From Lawsonibacter sp. (GTDB taxonomy: Bacteria > Bacillota > Clostridia > Oscillospirales > Oscillospiraceae): 8,539 nucleotides of DNA. Positions within the stretch are counted from its first letter, which is position 1. Each line of letters opens with the position of its first letter. Location of the stretch: positions 1-8,539 of the forward strand of contig JAAWCR010000042.1 of NCBI GenBank assembly GCA_022793355.1, read 5' to 3'. Under the pieces are notes generated by a model. That model ran no database searches and had not been told where the DNA came from. It was given only the letters and a program-made list of their open reading frames with translations. Below are positions 1 to 7,027 of this stretch, in pieces. The translations under genes and the position numbers were made by a program.

Positions 1-246
1 GAGGCCGTAAAACGGGGGAAGCGGGTGGTTGCGGTTCCCCGCCTTGCCCGGTATGGGGAGCACGTGGACGACCACCAACTGGAGCTGGCGGGCCGGTTTG
101 ACGGGATGAATCTGCTCTGCGCCTGTGTTGACATAGAGCGGCTGCCGGAGGCGGTGTGTGACGTGAGAGCCCGCAGCTTTGCCAAGTTCCGCTCCAATAC
201 GGAGCGGTTTTTGGCCTCCCTTGACGGCTGTATCCGCACCCTTTGA
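1..246 (+). CDS. GT28-like glycosyltransferase subunit (PssE/EpsF/Alg13-like), 3' end only
   Basis: The reading frame is open from the first base (E-A-V-K-R-G-K-R before the internal GTG at 25), so this is the C-terminal part of a gene that begins upstream. The visible 81 residues include VVAVPRLARYGEHVDDHQ, which matches the C-terminal GT28 signature of PssE/Cps14G/Alg13-type subunits, where a conserved region after a basic stretch helps bind the UDP-sugar donor. Such proteins are usually about 150-170 residues and work with a membrane-anchoring partner (PssD/Alg14-like) encoded just upstream. The usual reaction is transfer of the second sugar onto a lipid-linked primer at the cytoplasmic face of the membrane. 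The stop lies 12 nt before the next start, as expected in one operon. The family call rests on motif recognition from a partial protein; sugar specificity cannot be told. Confidence 0.72.
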   Translation, partial: EAVKRGKRVVAVPRLARYGEHVDDHQLELAGRFDGMNLLCACVDIERLPEAVCDVRARSFAKFRSNTERFLASLDGCIRTL

Positions 247-258
247 ACAGGAGGTTCT

Positions 259-1326
259 ATGAAGATTTTGGAAATTGGCCCCAGCGAGACCCGAGCCCGG
301 GGCGGGATGTCCAAAGTCATCCGAAGCATCCGGGAGAGCGAGGCGCTGGCGGAGGAGTTTGAGATAGACAGCTTTCCCTCCTACATCGATGGCAGCCTGC
401 CTGTCCGGCTGCTGTACTCTCTGTATGGATATCTACGCTTTATGATCTGCTGTGGGAAATACGACCTGTTTCACATCCACACGGCGGAGCGGGGGAGCAC
501 CTTTCGCAAAAGCCTCTATCTGCGGACGGTAAAAAGGGCCGGGAAAAAGGCGGTCATTCACATCCACGGCGCGGAGTACCTGACCTTTTACGACGGTCTG
601 AGCGGTCGGAAAAAGAAGATTGCAGACGATTTTTTTCGCCGGGCGGACCTGGTGCTGGCGCTGTCCGGGGGCTGGAAGCGGGAGCTGGAGCGCCGCTTTG
701 CAATGAAAGCCTGCGAGACCTTGTATAACGGCGTGGACCCTGCGAAGCTCGAGCCGGCGGGTTCAGACCCGATGGAGCACCGGAACGCCTTTTTGATGCT
801 GGGCCGGCTGGGGGAGCGGAAGGGGACCTACGACCTCATCGCCGCGGCGGAGTTGGCCATCCGGCAAAACCCGAGGCTGAAGCTGTGCCTGGCGGGGGAC
901 GGTGAGGTAGAGCCGGTTCGGGCGCTGGTGAAGGGGAAGGGGCTGGAGGAAAATATCGCTGTTCCGGGTTGGATTGACGCAGCGGAGAAGCTGCGGCGTC
1001 TAAGAGAAGCGGCCACATTGGTGCTGCCCTCTTATCACGAGGGGATGCCCATGGCCATTCTGGAGGGAATGGCGGCGGGCAAAGCCATCATCAGCACCGC
1101 TGTAGGGGCGATTCCGGAGGTTGTGGGGGAGGAGAACGGCATCCTGACAGAGCCGGGAGACGTCCCCGCCCTGGCGGAGGCTCTGCTGCGGTGCAGCGGC
1201 GACGCGGAGAGCCTGACGCGCTTTTCCGCAAACAACCGGAAAAGGGCTGAGGAGGTGTTCGGCATCCGCCGGAACCATGAAGCACTGGCGGAATATTACA
1301 GACAGCTCTTGAGGAGGCCGGAATGA
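259..1326 (+). CDS. GT4-family glycosyltransferase (GT-B fold)
   Basis: This 355-residue protein has the layout of a GT-B retaining glycosyltransferase of family GT4. The N-terminal acceptor domain opens with MKILEIGPSE and a glycine-rich GGMSKV loop (residues 15-20). The C-terminal donor domain carries LYNGVD (155-160), GRLGERKG (182-189), LAGDGE (211-216) and PSYHEGMPMAILEG. The last contains the EX7E motif (E261 and E269) typical of nucleotide-sugar binding in GT4. Length is normal for the family. The ATG is preceded by AGGAGG at 249-254, a rather tight 4-nt spacing. The stop overlaps the next gene's start (ATGA), so translation is probably coupled. It would add a hexose or related sugar to the growing lipid-linked repeat unit in the cytoplasm. 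Donor and acceptor cannot be deduced from sequence. Confidence 0.93.
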   Translation: MKILEIGPSETRARGGMSKVIRSIRESEALAEEFEIDSFPSYIDGSLPVRLLYSLYGYLRFMICCGKYDLFHIHTAERGSTFRKSLYLRTVKRAGKKAVIHIHGAEYLTFYDGLSGRKKKIADDFFRRADLVLALSGGWKRELERRFAMKACETLYNGVDPAKLEPAGSDPMEHRNAFLMLGRLGERKGTYDLIAAAELAIRQNPRLKLCLAGDGEVEPVRALVKGKGLEENIAVPGWIDAAEKLRRLREAATLVLPSYHEGMPMAILEGMAAGKAIISTAVGAIPEVVGEENGILTEPGDVPALAEALLRCSGDAESLTRFSANNRKRAEEVFGIRRNHEALAEYYRQLLRRPE

Positions 1327-2303
1327 AACAACCGTTAATCAGTGTGGTGGTGCCGGTGTATAACGTGGAGGGGTATCTGGAGACGTGCCTGAACTCCCTG
1401 CTGGCACAGACTTACCCGAATATAGAGGTCCTCTTGGTGGATGACGGGTCTACGGACAACAGCGGCGCCGTCTGCGGCGCCTGGGCGGCCCGGGACAGTC
1501 GGGTCCGGGCGGTCCGCTTCCCCGAAAACCGGGGACCCTCCGCCGCCAGGAACGAGGGGGTGCGTCAGGCGAAAGGGGCGTTGATCTCCTTTGTGGACGC
1601 GGACGACCGTGTGGAACCGAATCTTCTGGAAAAGCTGCACCGCTGTCTGGAGGAAAACGAAGCGGAGGTCAGCGCCTGCGGGGCGGACGGCATTGCTTTG
1701 CAAGTCGGTCCCGCCGCCGTCTTTTCCCGGGCGGAGGCGGTCCGTTGCCTGGCTCGGGGCGTTCCGTTTAACCTGGTCCCTTGGGGAAAGCTTTACAAAG
1801 CGGAGCTGGTAAAGGGATGTCCCTTTGACGAGGACATTTTCTACAGTGAGGATCTGCTGTTTCTTTATACGATTCTCCGGCGAGTTCGGAAAATGGCCTA
1901 TCTGCCGGATACCCTGTACCACTACACGCAGAGAGAGGGCAGCCAGGTGCAAAGCGGCATGAACCAGCGGAAGTGCACTGCGCTTTCCGCCCATGATTTG
2001 GTCTGCGGGGACGCCGCCGTCCGCTTCCCGGAGGCAGTGGAGGACTTTCGCCAGCTGGTGCTGGAAGCGGACCGGAATATGGCGGTGCTGGCAGTAAAAA
2101 ACGGCTGCGAGGGCGGTCGGACCTTCCCGTATCTGAAGCGGCTCCAGGCGAACGTCCGGCGGCACTTCAGCCGGCGGGCGCTGGCCCTCTGTCCCGGCAG
2201 GAAAGAGGCGGCCTCCATCCTTCTCCTATACGTTAGCGCGGCGGCTTTCTGGGTGGCTGCTGCGGCCTATATACGCCTGAAAGGCCGGAGGAGAGTACGG
2301 TGA
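1323..2303 (+). CDS. GT2-family glycosyltransferase, first of a tandem pair
   Basis: This is a 326-residue GT-A glycosyltransferase of family GT2. It begins with ISVVVPVYNVEGYLETCL, followed by the nucleotide-binding LLVDDGSTD (D40, D41), the metal-binding DAD/DD cluster (residues 92-95) and a later SEDLLF acidic motif (E176, D177) in the position of the usual catalytic-base region. WGKLY (154-158) and LYHY (198-201) are typical of the Firmicute EpsJ/CpsI-like subgroup. A hydrophobic stretch at about residues 297-316 followed by a basic tail (KGRRRVR) suggests C-terminal membrane association. GAGGAGG at 1311-1317 gives 5-nt spacing to the ATG, which overlaps the preceding stop. The next gene encodes a clear paralog. 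It should transfer one sugar to the repeat unit at the inner face of the membrane; specificity is unknown. Confidence 0.94.
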   Translation: MKQPLISVVVPVYNVEGYLETCLNSLLAQTYPNIEVLLVDDGSTDNSGAVCGAWAARDSRVRAVRFPENRGPSAARNEGVRQAKGALISFVDADDRVEPNLLEKLHRCLEENEAEVSACGADGIALQVGPAAVFSRAEAVRCLARGVPFNLVPWGKLYKAELVKGCPFDEDIFYSEDLLFLYTILRRVRKMAYLPDTLYHYTQREGSQVQSGMNQRKCTALSAHDLVCGDAAVRFPEAVEDFRQLVLEADRNMAVLAVKNGCEGGRTFPYLKRLQANVRRHFSRRALALCPGRKEAASILLLYVSAAAFWVAAAAYIRLKGRRRVR

Positions 2304-3292
2304 TGGAGGGAGAACGGCCAAAAATCAGCGTAATTGTGCCGGTGTACAACGTAGAAGCGTATGCAGAGAGGTGTCTGGCCTCTCTAGCGGCACAGACCTA
2401 CCCGCATATGGAGGTCGTGATGGTGGACGACGCCTCAACCGATGGTGGAGGCCGAATCTGCGACGCCTGGGCGGCCCGGGAGGAGGGGTTTCACGTCGTT
2501 CACCTCCAGGAAAACCAGGGCGTTTCCGCCGCCAGAAACGAGGGGAGCCGCAGGGCGTCGGGCGCCTATATCGCCTTTGTGGATTCCGACGACTATGTGG
2601 AACCCAATTTGCTGGAAAGGCTGTACCAGGCGTTGACGGAAGGGCAGGGGGATGTCAGCGCCTGCGGAGAGGTGGGCCTAGGCCTGCGAGCCGGTCCCGC
2701 CCGGGTACTCGCTCCGGCGGAGGCGGCTCGGTGTCTGGCCCGGCGCGCCCCCTTCCTTTGGACCCCTTGGGGCAAGCTTTTCCCGGCGGAGCTTGTGAAG
2801 GAAACTCCCTTTGACAAACGAGTTCTTTGCGGTGAGGACCTTCTGTTTTTCTATCAGATTTTGAAGCGAGTCCGCCGGATTGTCTATGTGCCGGACCCCC
2901 TTTACCACTACGTATACCGGGCGGGCAGCCTGATCAACAACGGCGTGACGGAGAAGCGCTGCGTGGTGCTCTCCGTCCTGGACCGGGTCTGTCAGGACGC
3001 CGCCGGGAGCTTTCCGGAGGCGGAGGCCTGTTTTCAGCAGATCGCGCTGGATACCGCAGCCCGCCTGGCAATGCAGACGGTAGAGAACGGCGCGGAGGGC
3101 AGCCCCCGGGACTATCTGAAGCGGTTTCGGAATGACGCGCGCCGCCACTTCAGCTGGAAAGCGTGGGCGCTCCGCCCGAACAAAAAGAGCATGGCGGCGG
3201 AACTGGCACTTTGTGCCGGCCTGCCGGTTTTTGAAGGGATGGCCGCAGTCTACCGGCGGCTGAAGCCCCTGTGGAGAAACAGGATGGGGTGA
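2300..3292 (+). CDS. GT2-family glycosyltransferase, second of a tandem pair
   Basis: This 330-residue GT2 enzyme aligns along its whole length with the gene before it. It shares ISVIVPVYNVEAY, VDDASTD (D43, D44), VDSDDYVEPNLLE (DXD at 95-97), CLARRAPF, PWGKLF, GEDLLFFYQILKRVRR (E179, D180), LYHY and a YLKRF..ARRHFS stretch near the end. Two start codons are possible: GTG at 2300 overlapping the upstream stop, or ATG at 2303. GGAGGAGA at 2287-2294 lies 5 nt from the GTG and 8 nt from the ATG, which slightly favours the ATG. All expected acidic residues are present, so both copies are probably active. Unlike its twin it lacks a strong C-terminal hydrophobic segment and ends in a basic tail. 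It likely adds a different sugar in the same repeat unit, although acceptor and donor remain unknown. Confidence 0.94.
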   Translation: MMEGERPKISVIVPVYNVEAYAERCLASLAAQTYPHMEVVMVDDASTDGGGRICDAWAAREEGFHVVHLQENQGVSAARNEGSRRASGAYIAFVDSDDYVEPNLLERLYQALTEGQGDVSACGEVGLGLRAGPARVLAPAEAARCLARRAPFLWTPWGKLFPAELVKETPFDKRVLCGEDLLFFYQILKRVRRIVYVPDPLYHYVYRAGSLINNGVTEKRCVVLSVLDRVCQDAAGSFPEAEACFQQIALDTAARLAMQTVENGAEGSPRDYLKRFRNDARRHFSWKAWALRPNKKSMAAELALCAGLPVFEGMAAVYRRLKPLWRNRMG

Positions 3293-3299
3293 CGGGCAG

Positions 3300-4820
3300 A
3301 TGGATAGAGCGGGAACGATCACGAAAAATGTCAAATATGCCGTTGCGGGGGAGCTTCTGCTGGCTGTGTTGAAGTTCCTGTCCCGCCGGGTATTTGTACT
3401 TCTGCTGGGGCGGGAGTATCTGGGGCTTAACGGGCTCTTTGCCGATGTGCTCTCAATGCTCTCCCTGGCGGAACTGGGGTTCAGCGTCTCCATCACCTGC
3501 AGCCTTTACCGCCCGGTGGCCCAGGGGGACACCGAGATGATAAAATCCCTGGTCAGGCTGTATCGCCAGGTTTATCGGGCGGTGGGCCTCCTCGTTCTAG
3601 CGGCAGGACTGTCCCTGACGCCGTTTCTGGGCTTCTTTGTCAAAGAGATGCCGAAGGATATTTCTAATATTCCCCTGATCTATGTGCTGAACCTGGTAAA
3701 TGCCAGCGTCTCCTATTTTTTTGCCTATAAATCCACTCTGCTCTTTGTGCATCAAAAGAAATACATCGAGACCTCCATACGAGCCGCCGTGTCGCTGGCC
3801 GCCACTGCGGCACAGATTGGGGTGTTGCTGCTGACCAGAAATTACCTGTATTATTTGTGTCTCGCTATCGCGGCCACGGTTGTACAGAATGTTGCCGTTG
3901 GGGCAGAGGCGGACCGGATTTTTCCCTATCTGCGGGAGAAGGAGGTACGTCCCCTGCCGGCGGAAATTTTGGGCGAAATCTGCCGCAATGTGCAGGCTAT
4001 GCTGCTCCACCGCATTGGGACTGTGGCGGTGTTCAACACGGATAACCTGCTGATCTCCAAGTTTGTGGGCGTGGTCTCCGCCGGGCTGTACTCCAACTAC
4101 ATGATGATACGGGGATTTTTAAACCTCCTGATTAACGCGCTGTTCGACGCCATTGCCCCCGGCCTGGGCAGCCTGGCCGCAACGGAGACGGAGGAGCACA
4201 GGCGCACAGCCTTCCGCCGCCTGCATTTTTTCTCTGCGTGGCTGTTCGGGTGGATGAGCATCTGCCTGTTCTGCCTCTACGACCCGTTCATTGACATTTG
4301 GCTGGGCGAGGGCTATCTGCTGCCCAAGAAGGCGGTGCTGCTGATTGTCCTGAATTTCTATGTCAACAGTATGCGAATCCCCGTGAACAATACCAAGGGC
4401 GTTCTGGGGCTTTTTTGGGAGGACCGTTACAAGTCGATTCTGGAGGCGGTTTCCAATCTGGCGGTCTCCGCTGTGTTGGCCCAGCGGTGGGGCGTTGAGG
4501 GAATCATAGCCGGGACCCTGATAAGCACGCTGGCGTTTCCCTTTTGGTGGGAACCTCTGGTCCTTTACCGCCGGGGGCTCCACAGCCCGGCGGACAAATA
4601 TTTTGCGGATTATCTGGCCCATCTGGGGGTCACAGTCGCCGCCGGATGGGCGACATGGCTGCTTTGCCGGGGAATTGGCGGCGGCATTGGCTGTTTTTTG
4701 CTAAAATGCCTGCTTTGCGCGGCCCTTCCGAATGCAATATATATCGTGGCGTACCGGCAAAAAGAGGAACTGCATTTTTTTCTCCATACGGCGAAAGGGA
4801 TGGTAAAAAAGACAAGGTAG
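3300..4820 (+). CDS. Wzx-type polysaccharide flippase (MOP superfamily)
   Basis: This 506-residue protein is strongly hydrophobic, with many likely membrane helices spread from about residue 12 to 480 (for example 92-114, 123-150, 163-178, 184-202, 310-328, 343-356, 384-396, 400-420, 440-455, 462-484). The opening NVKYAVAGELLLAVLKFLSRRVF and the LGREYLGLNGLF segment with a following LSLAELGF are characteristic of Firmicute oligosaccharide flippases of the MOP superfamily. Such proteins move the undecaprenyl-linked repeat unit from the cytoplasmic to the outer face of the membrane. The gene starts 7 nt after the second GT2 gene. No good ribosome binding site is visible (only purine-rich AGGATGGGG at 3280-3288), so translational coupling is plausible. 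It is the last gene of the cluster, and its stop codon lies within the terminator stem. The flippase role is well supported; the cargo is unknown. Confidence 0.92.
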   Translation: MDRAGTITKNVKYAVAGELLLAVLKFLSRRVFVLLLGREYLGLNGLFADVLSMLSLAELGFSVSITCSLYRPVAQGDTEMIKSLVRLYRQVYRAVGLLVLAAGLSLTPFLGFFVKEMPKDISNIPLIYVLNLVNASVSYFFAYKSTLLFVHQKKYIETSIRAAVSLAATAAQIGVLLLTRNYLYYLCLAIAATVVQNVAVGAEADRIFPYLREKEVRPLPAEILGEICRNVQAMLLHRIGTVAVFNTDNLLISKFVGVVSAGLYSNYMMIRGFLNLLINALFDAIAPGLGSLAATETEEHRRTAFRRLHFFSAWLFGWMSICLFCLYDPFIDIWLGEGYLLPKKAVLLIVLNFYVNSMRIPVNNTKGVLGLFWEDRYKSILEAVSNLAVSAVLAQRWGVEGIIAGTLISTLAFPFWWEPLVLYRRGLHSPADKYFADYLAHLGVTVAAGWATWLLCRGIGGGIGCFLLKCLLCAALPNAIYIVAYRQKEELHFFLHTAKGMVKKTR

Positions 4821-4868
4821 AAAACGCGCAAGGGCAGGCCATGCGGGGCCTGCCCTTGCGCGTTTTCT
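4819..4868. terminator. Bidirectional intrinsic terminator, perfect 22-bp stem
   Basis: Positions 4819-4840 and 4847-4868 are exact reverse complements separated by a 6-nt loop (4841-4846). The stem starts with AGAAAACGCGC and ends with GCGCGTTTTCT, giving a GC-rich core with an A-tract before and a T-tract after in either direction. It sits between the convergent flippase gene (+) and LysR gene (-), so it can end both transcripts. On the - strand a further T-rich run follows a few bases past the stem. The flippase TAG stop (4818-4820) overlaps the first two bases of the stem. Confidence 0.92.
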
Positions 4869-4894
4869 GATTTGACGGGGTGCACGGATTTGCG

Positions 4895-4916
4895 GGGCCG
4901 CTGCGGCGATCGGCCC
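4895..4916. other. Small GC-rich hairpin just after the LysR stop
   Basis: GGGCCG at 4895-4900 pairs with CGGCCC at 4911-4916 around a 10-nt loop, 6 nt downstream of the stop of the LysR gene on the - strand. No T-run follows it, so it is not a classical terminator. It may protect the transcript's 3' end or simply be chance in GC-rich DNA. Confidence 0.3.
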
Positions 4917-4922
4917 GGCGTC

Positions 4923-5864
4923 TCAGTCCGATGATTCTGACGGCTGATTGTACCGGCGGTAAAATTTTCGAATAAGGTCGATAAAGGTGCGGGCGGCGGG
5001 GGAGAGGAAGCCGTTTTTCTTGTAAACCACCGCCAGGGGGCAAAGCAGTGGCGGCTCGCCTATGGTGAAGCAGGCCAGCCGGTCCAGATAGGGGGTGCGG
5101 GGGACGCCGCTTTCCTGCAAAAAGGCGAAGCCCATCTTTTCCGCCGCCAGGTTGATGGCGGTGGTGGTGTTGGTGGTGACCAAAATGTTTTGGGGCTCTA
5201 CGCTGTGGACGGAAAAGGTGTTGTAGAGCAGCTTGGACAGTCGCCACTCAGGGGGCAGCATGATAATCCGCTCCCGCTCCAGGAGGCGCAGATTGGGAAA
5301 GGGGACGGGGCGTTCATAGGTGCTGTCCAGTCCCTGGAGGAGGGGGTGGTCCCGGTGGCCCACCAGAAAGACCCGCTCCCGCATCACCGGCTCATAGGTC
5401 AGTTCGGTCAGGTCTCCGGGGGGCTGCATGACACAGAAGTCAATCACATTGGCCGCCGCCAGCGCCCCCAGCTCAGGCACAGGGGCCTCGTGGAGGACCA
5501 CCTGAACGTCCGGGTACTGCTCCTCAAACAGGGGCAGGATGTCGGGCACCAGGTTGGAGCCCCGCCAGGAGGACACCCCGATGTGGAGCACCGGCCGTTT
5601 CCGGTCGTGGAGGTCCCGCAGATCGCTGACCAGCTGCCGGTCCAGAAAGCCCTGCCGCTCCAGATAGGCGTGAAACAGCTCCCCCGCCGGAGTGAGCTTC
5701 AGCGGGGAGTGGGAGCGGTCCAGCAGCACCACGCCCAAACTCCCCTCCAGTTTGGCCAGATACTGGCTTAGGTAGGGCTGAGACAGATAGAGTCGATCCG
5801 CTGCCTTGGAGATGCTGCGCTCCTTGACGATGGTGAGAAAATACTCCGGGTTTTTGACAAACAT
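4923..5864 (-). CDS. LysR-family transcriptional regulator (GC-rich, after the HIT gene)
   Basis: The 313-residue protein has the standard LysR layout. Residues 1-60 form the winged helix-turn-helix, with SISKAADRLYLSQPYLSQYLAKLEGSLG in the recognition region and L-T-P-A-G at its end. A linker helix follows to about residue 88. The effector-binding domain begins at VLHIGVSSWRGSNLVPDILPLFEEQYPDV and runs to the C-terminus. Length is normal. The ATG follows the HIT stop by 6 nt, and no AGGAGG is visible before it, so translation probably depends on coupling to the HIT gene. No divergent target gene sits beside it, the arrangement in which LysR targets are usually guessed, so ligand and target are unknown. 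Base composition matches the polysaccharide cluster and the HIT gene, suggesting resident chromosome. Confidence 0.93.
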   Translation of the reverse strand: MFVKNPEYFLTIVKERSISKAADRLYLSQPYLSQYLAKLEGSLGVVLLDRSHSPLKLTPAGELFHAYLERQGFLDRQLVSDLRDLHDRKRPVLHIGVSSWRGSNLVPDILPLFEEQYPDVQVVLHEAPVPELGALAAANVIDFCVMQPPGDLTELTYEPVMRERVFLVGHRDHPLLQGLDSTYERPVPFPNLRLLERERIIMLPPEWRLSKLLYNTFSVHSVEPQNILVTTNTTTAINLAAEKMGFAFLQESGVPRTPYLDRLACFTIGEPPLLCPLAVVYKKNGFLSPAARTFIDLIRKFYRRYNQPSESSD

Positions 5865-5870
5865 GACGGC

Positions 5871-6209
5871 TTAGCCCGGAGGCCAGGTCATGTCCCGGCC
5901 CGCCAGCACATGGAAGTGGAGGTGGGGTACGGACTGGCCCGCCTGCTCCCCGATGTTAGACACGACCCGATAGCTGTCCAGGCCCAGCCGCTTGGTCTCC
6001 TGGGCGATGACCTGGAAGATATGGGCCACCAGGCCGGCGTTGTCTGCATTTACCTCGGCCACAGAGCCGATATGCTCTTTGGGAATCACCAAAAAATGGG
6101 TGGGGGCCTGGGGATCAATGTCGAAGAAGGCCAGGCACTGGTCGTCCTCGAACACTTTGCTGGACGGAATCTCCCCGGCGGCAATTTTGCAGAATAAACA
6201 GTTGGACAT
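5871..6209 (-). CDS. HIT-family (histidine triad) nucleotide-binding protein
   Basis: This 112-residue protein is a full-length member of the HIT superfamily, close to the Hint/HinT branch. It opens with CLFCKIAAGEIPSSKVFEDD, where C4 and C7 form the CxxC often involved in zinc binding in bacterial HIT proteins. The catalytic triad VPHLHFHVL supplies H96, H98 and H100; the second or third histidine acts as nucleophile on the AMP-linked substrate in characterised relatives. Known enzymes hydrolyse purine nucleoside phosphoramidates or acyl-adenylates in the cytoplasm; the physiological substrate here is unknown. AAAGGAGG (6217-6224 on the - strand) lies 7 nt before the ATG, confirming the start. 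It is first in an operon with the LysR gene. Confidence 0.96.
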   Translation of the reverse strand: MSNCLFCKIAAGEIPSSKVFEDDQCLAFFDIDPQAPTHFLVIPKEHIGSVAEVNADNAGLVAHIFQVIAQETKRLGLDSYRVVSNIGEQAGQSVPHLHFHVLAGRDMTWPPG

Positions 6210-6240
6210 TGGGAAACCTCCTTTGTTTGACTATATTACC

Positions 6241-6268
6241 ATTGTACCTGATTTCCCCAAGATTGCAA
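6241..6268 (-). promoter_or_regulatory. Sigma-A promoter of the HIT-LysR operon
   Basis: On the - strand, TTGCAA (6263-6268) and TACAAT (6241-6246) are separated by 16 bp, a good match to -35 and -10 boxes. The predicted start site is near 6234, giving a leader of about 25 nt containing the AAAGGAGG ribosome binding site of the HIT gene. Confidence 0.68.
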
Positions 6269-6295
6269 GAGGATTCTTTATAGGTGATTTTTAAT

Positions 6296-6358
6296 ATGCC
6301 GGTAAGCTGCATCAAAATGAGCAATAGGCTGATCCGGGAGCTGATGGGGCTGGGATAA
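6296..6358 (+). other. Very short reading frame, possible remnant at the edge of the AT-rich segment
   Basis: A 20-codon frame (ATG at 6296, TAA at 6356-6358) lies between the HIT promoter and the end of the exporter gene. Its second half encodes MSNRLIRELMGLG and is more GC-rich than the DNA around it. No ribosome binding site is evident. It may be the eroded end of a mobile-element gene or chance. I do not recognise a family and do not propose that it is expressed. Confidence 0.2.
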
Positions 6359-6372
6359 ATAAGTGATAGAAA

Positions 6373-6963
6373 CTATTGCAGCATACTATAAGCACATTCC
6401 AACAACATCAGAGCCAGAATAATGTTGACCACCCTGTAATACTTGGAATAGAGCTTTTGTATCAGCACACCTAAACCAATCCATGTACAGGTCGCAATTG
6501 TGCCTATGGTCGCAATAATCAACTCAAAAAGCAGTAAAACAACAAAGGATGTGCTGTAACTGACAACAAAACCTGTCAATGCGGTTATTCCAAACATATA
6601 TATCTTTATATTTACAAATTGAAGCACAAAGCCTTTTGTAAAGGAAGCTGCTCTATCTACTGAGTTTTGCTCTGGCTGGCTGATCGCAATATGAACAGCA
6701 AGCCATAAGATGTAGGCCGCCCCAATATATTTGAGAATATCCTGTAAATCCGGCAAAAATGCGCTGACTCCATAGACGAATACAGCACAGAGAAATTGAA
6801 CCACATAGTACCCAGCAAAAATACCGAAGAATAGAGGTTTTCCCCTCTGCCATCCATAATTTGTAACGGTATTTAATGCTAAAATATTTCCTGGCCCCGG
6901 TGTAAACGCATTGATTAAACAGTAGATCAGGAAATTTCCAATTACATAAACGGGCATCTTCAT
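6373..6963 (-). CDS. LysE/RhtB-family amino-acid or metabolite exporter
   Basis: This is a hydrophobic protein of about 196 residues from the ATG at 6963 (194 from the ATG at 6957), the usual size for the LysE/RhtB superfamily. The signature lies near the N-terminus, where the first helix leads into FTPGPGNILALNTVTNYGWQRG, matching the PGP motif and G-R-G loop of the family. About six membrane helices can be picked out (roughly residues 5-20, 37-62, 67-85, 103-125, 130-160 and 172-192 counted from M1). A TTG extending the frame to 6981 is rejected, as it lies upstream of the predicted transcription start. AAAGGCGG (6967-6974) is 9 nt from the ATG at 6957 and 3 nt from that at 6963, so the shorter form is slightly preferred. 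The gene follows a LysR regulator on the same strand with a palindromic operator between them, as for ligand-induced export. The exported substrate is unknown. Confidence 0.9.
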   Translation of the reverse strand: MKMPVYVIGNFLIYCLINAFTPGPGNILALNTVTNYGWQRGKPLFFGIFAGYYVVQFLCAVFVYGVSAFLPDLQDILKYIGAAYILWLAVHIAISQPEQNSVDRAASFTKGFVLQFVNIKIYMFGITALTGFVVSYSTSFVVLLLFELIIATIGTIATCTWIGLGVLIQKLYSKYYRVVNIILALMLLECAYSMLQ

Positions 6964-6982
6964 CAACCGCCTTTCTGCCAAT

Positions 6983-7009
6983 AGTATAGCAGATCCAGCA
7001 GATACATTG
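6983..7009 (-). promoter_or_regulatory. Predicted exporter promoter with a good -10 and weak -35
   Basis: On the - strand TATACT at 6983-6988 is a near-consensus -10. The nearest -35-like sequence is TTACCA, about 19 bp upstream, so the -35 is weak or badly spaced. This fits a promoter that needs an activator. The start site would be about 6976, immediately before the AAAGGCGG ribosome binding site, giving a short leader. Confidence 0.55.
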
Positions 7010-7027
7010 GTAATTCTTGTTTTATAT

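Noticed and set aside
1335..2165. Long - strand open frame (276 codons) opposite the first GT2 gene
   Set aside because: It is antisense to a gene with all GT2 motifs, has low-complexity Arg/Pro/Gly-rich composition and no recognisable domain; such frames are common in GC-rich DNA.
2678..3496. Long - strand open frame (272 codons) across the second GT2 and flippase genes
   Set aside because: It spans two well-supported + strand genes and their junction and shows no family motif.
4630..5247. - strand open frame covering the flippase end, the terminator and the LysR end
   Set aside because: It would have to read through a perfect terminator and overlaps two real genes; its His/Pro/Arg-rich text looks non-coding.
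5190..5771. + strand open frame of 193 codons opposite the first LysR gene
   Set aside because: It is a shadow of a clear LysR protein, with no domain or ribosome binding site supporting it.
6964..6981. TTG start that would lengthen the LysE-type exporter by six residues
   Set aside because: It lies upstream of the predicted transcription start and overlaps the ribosome binding site used by the downstream ATG codons.
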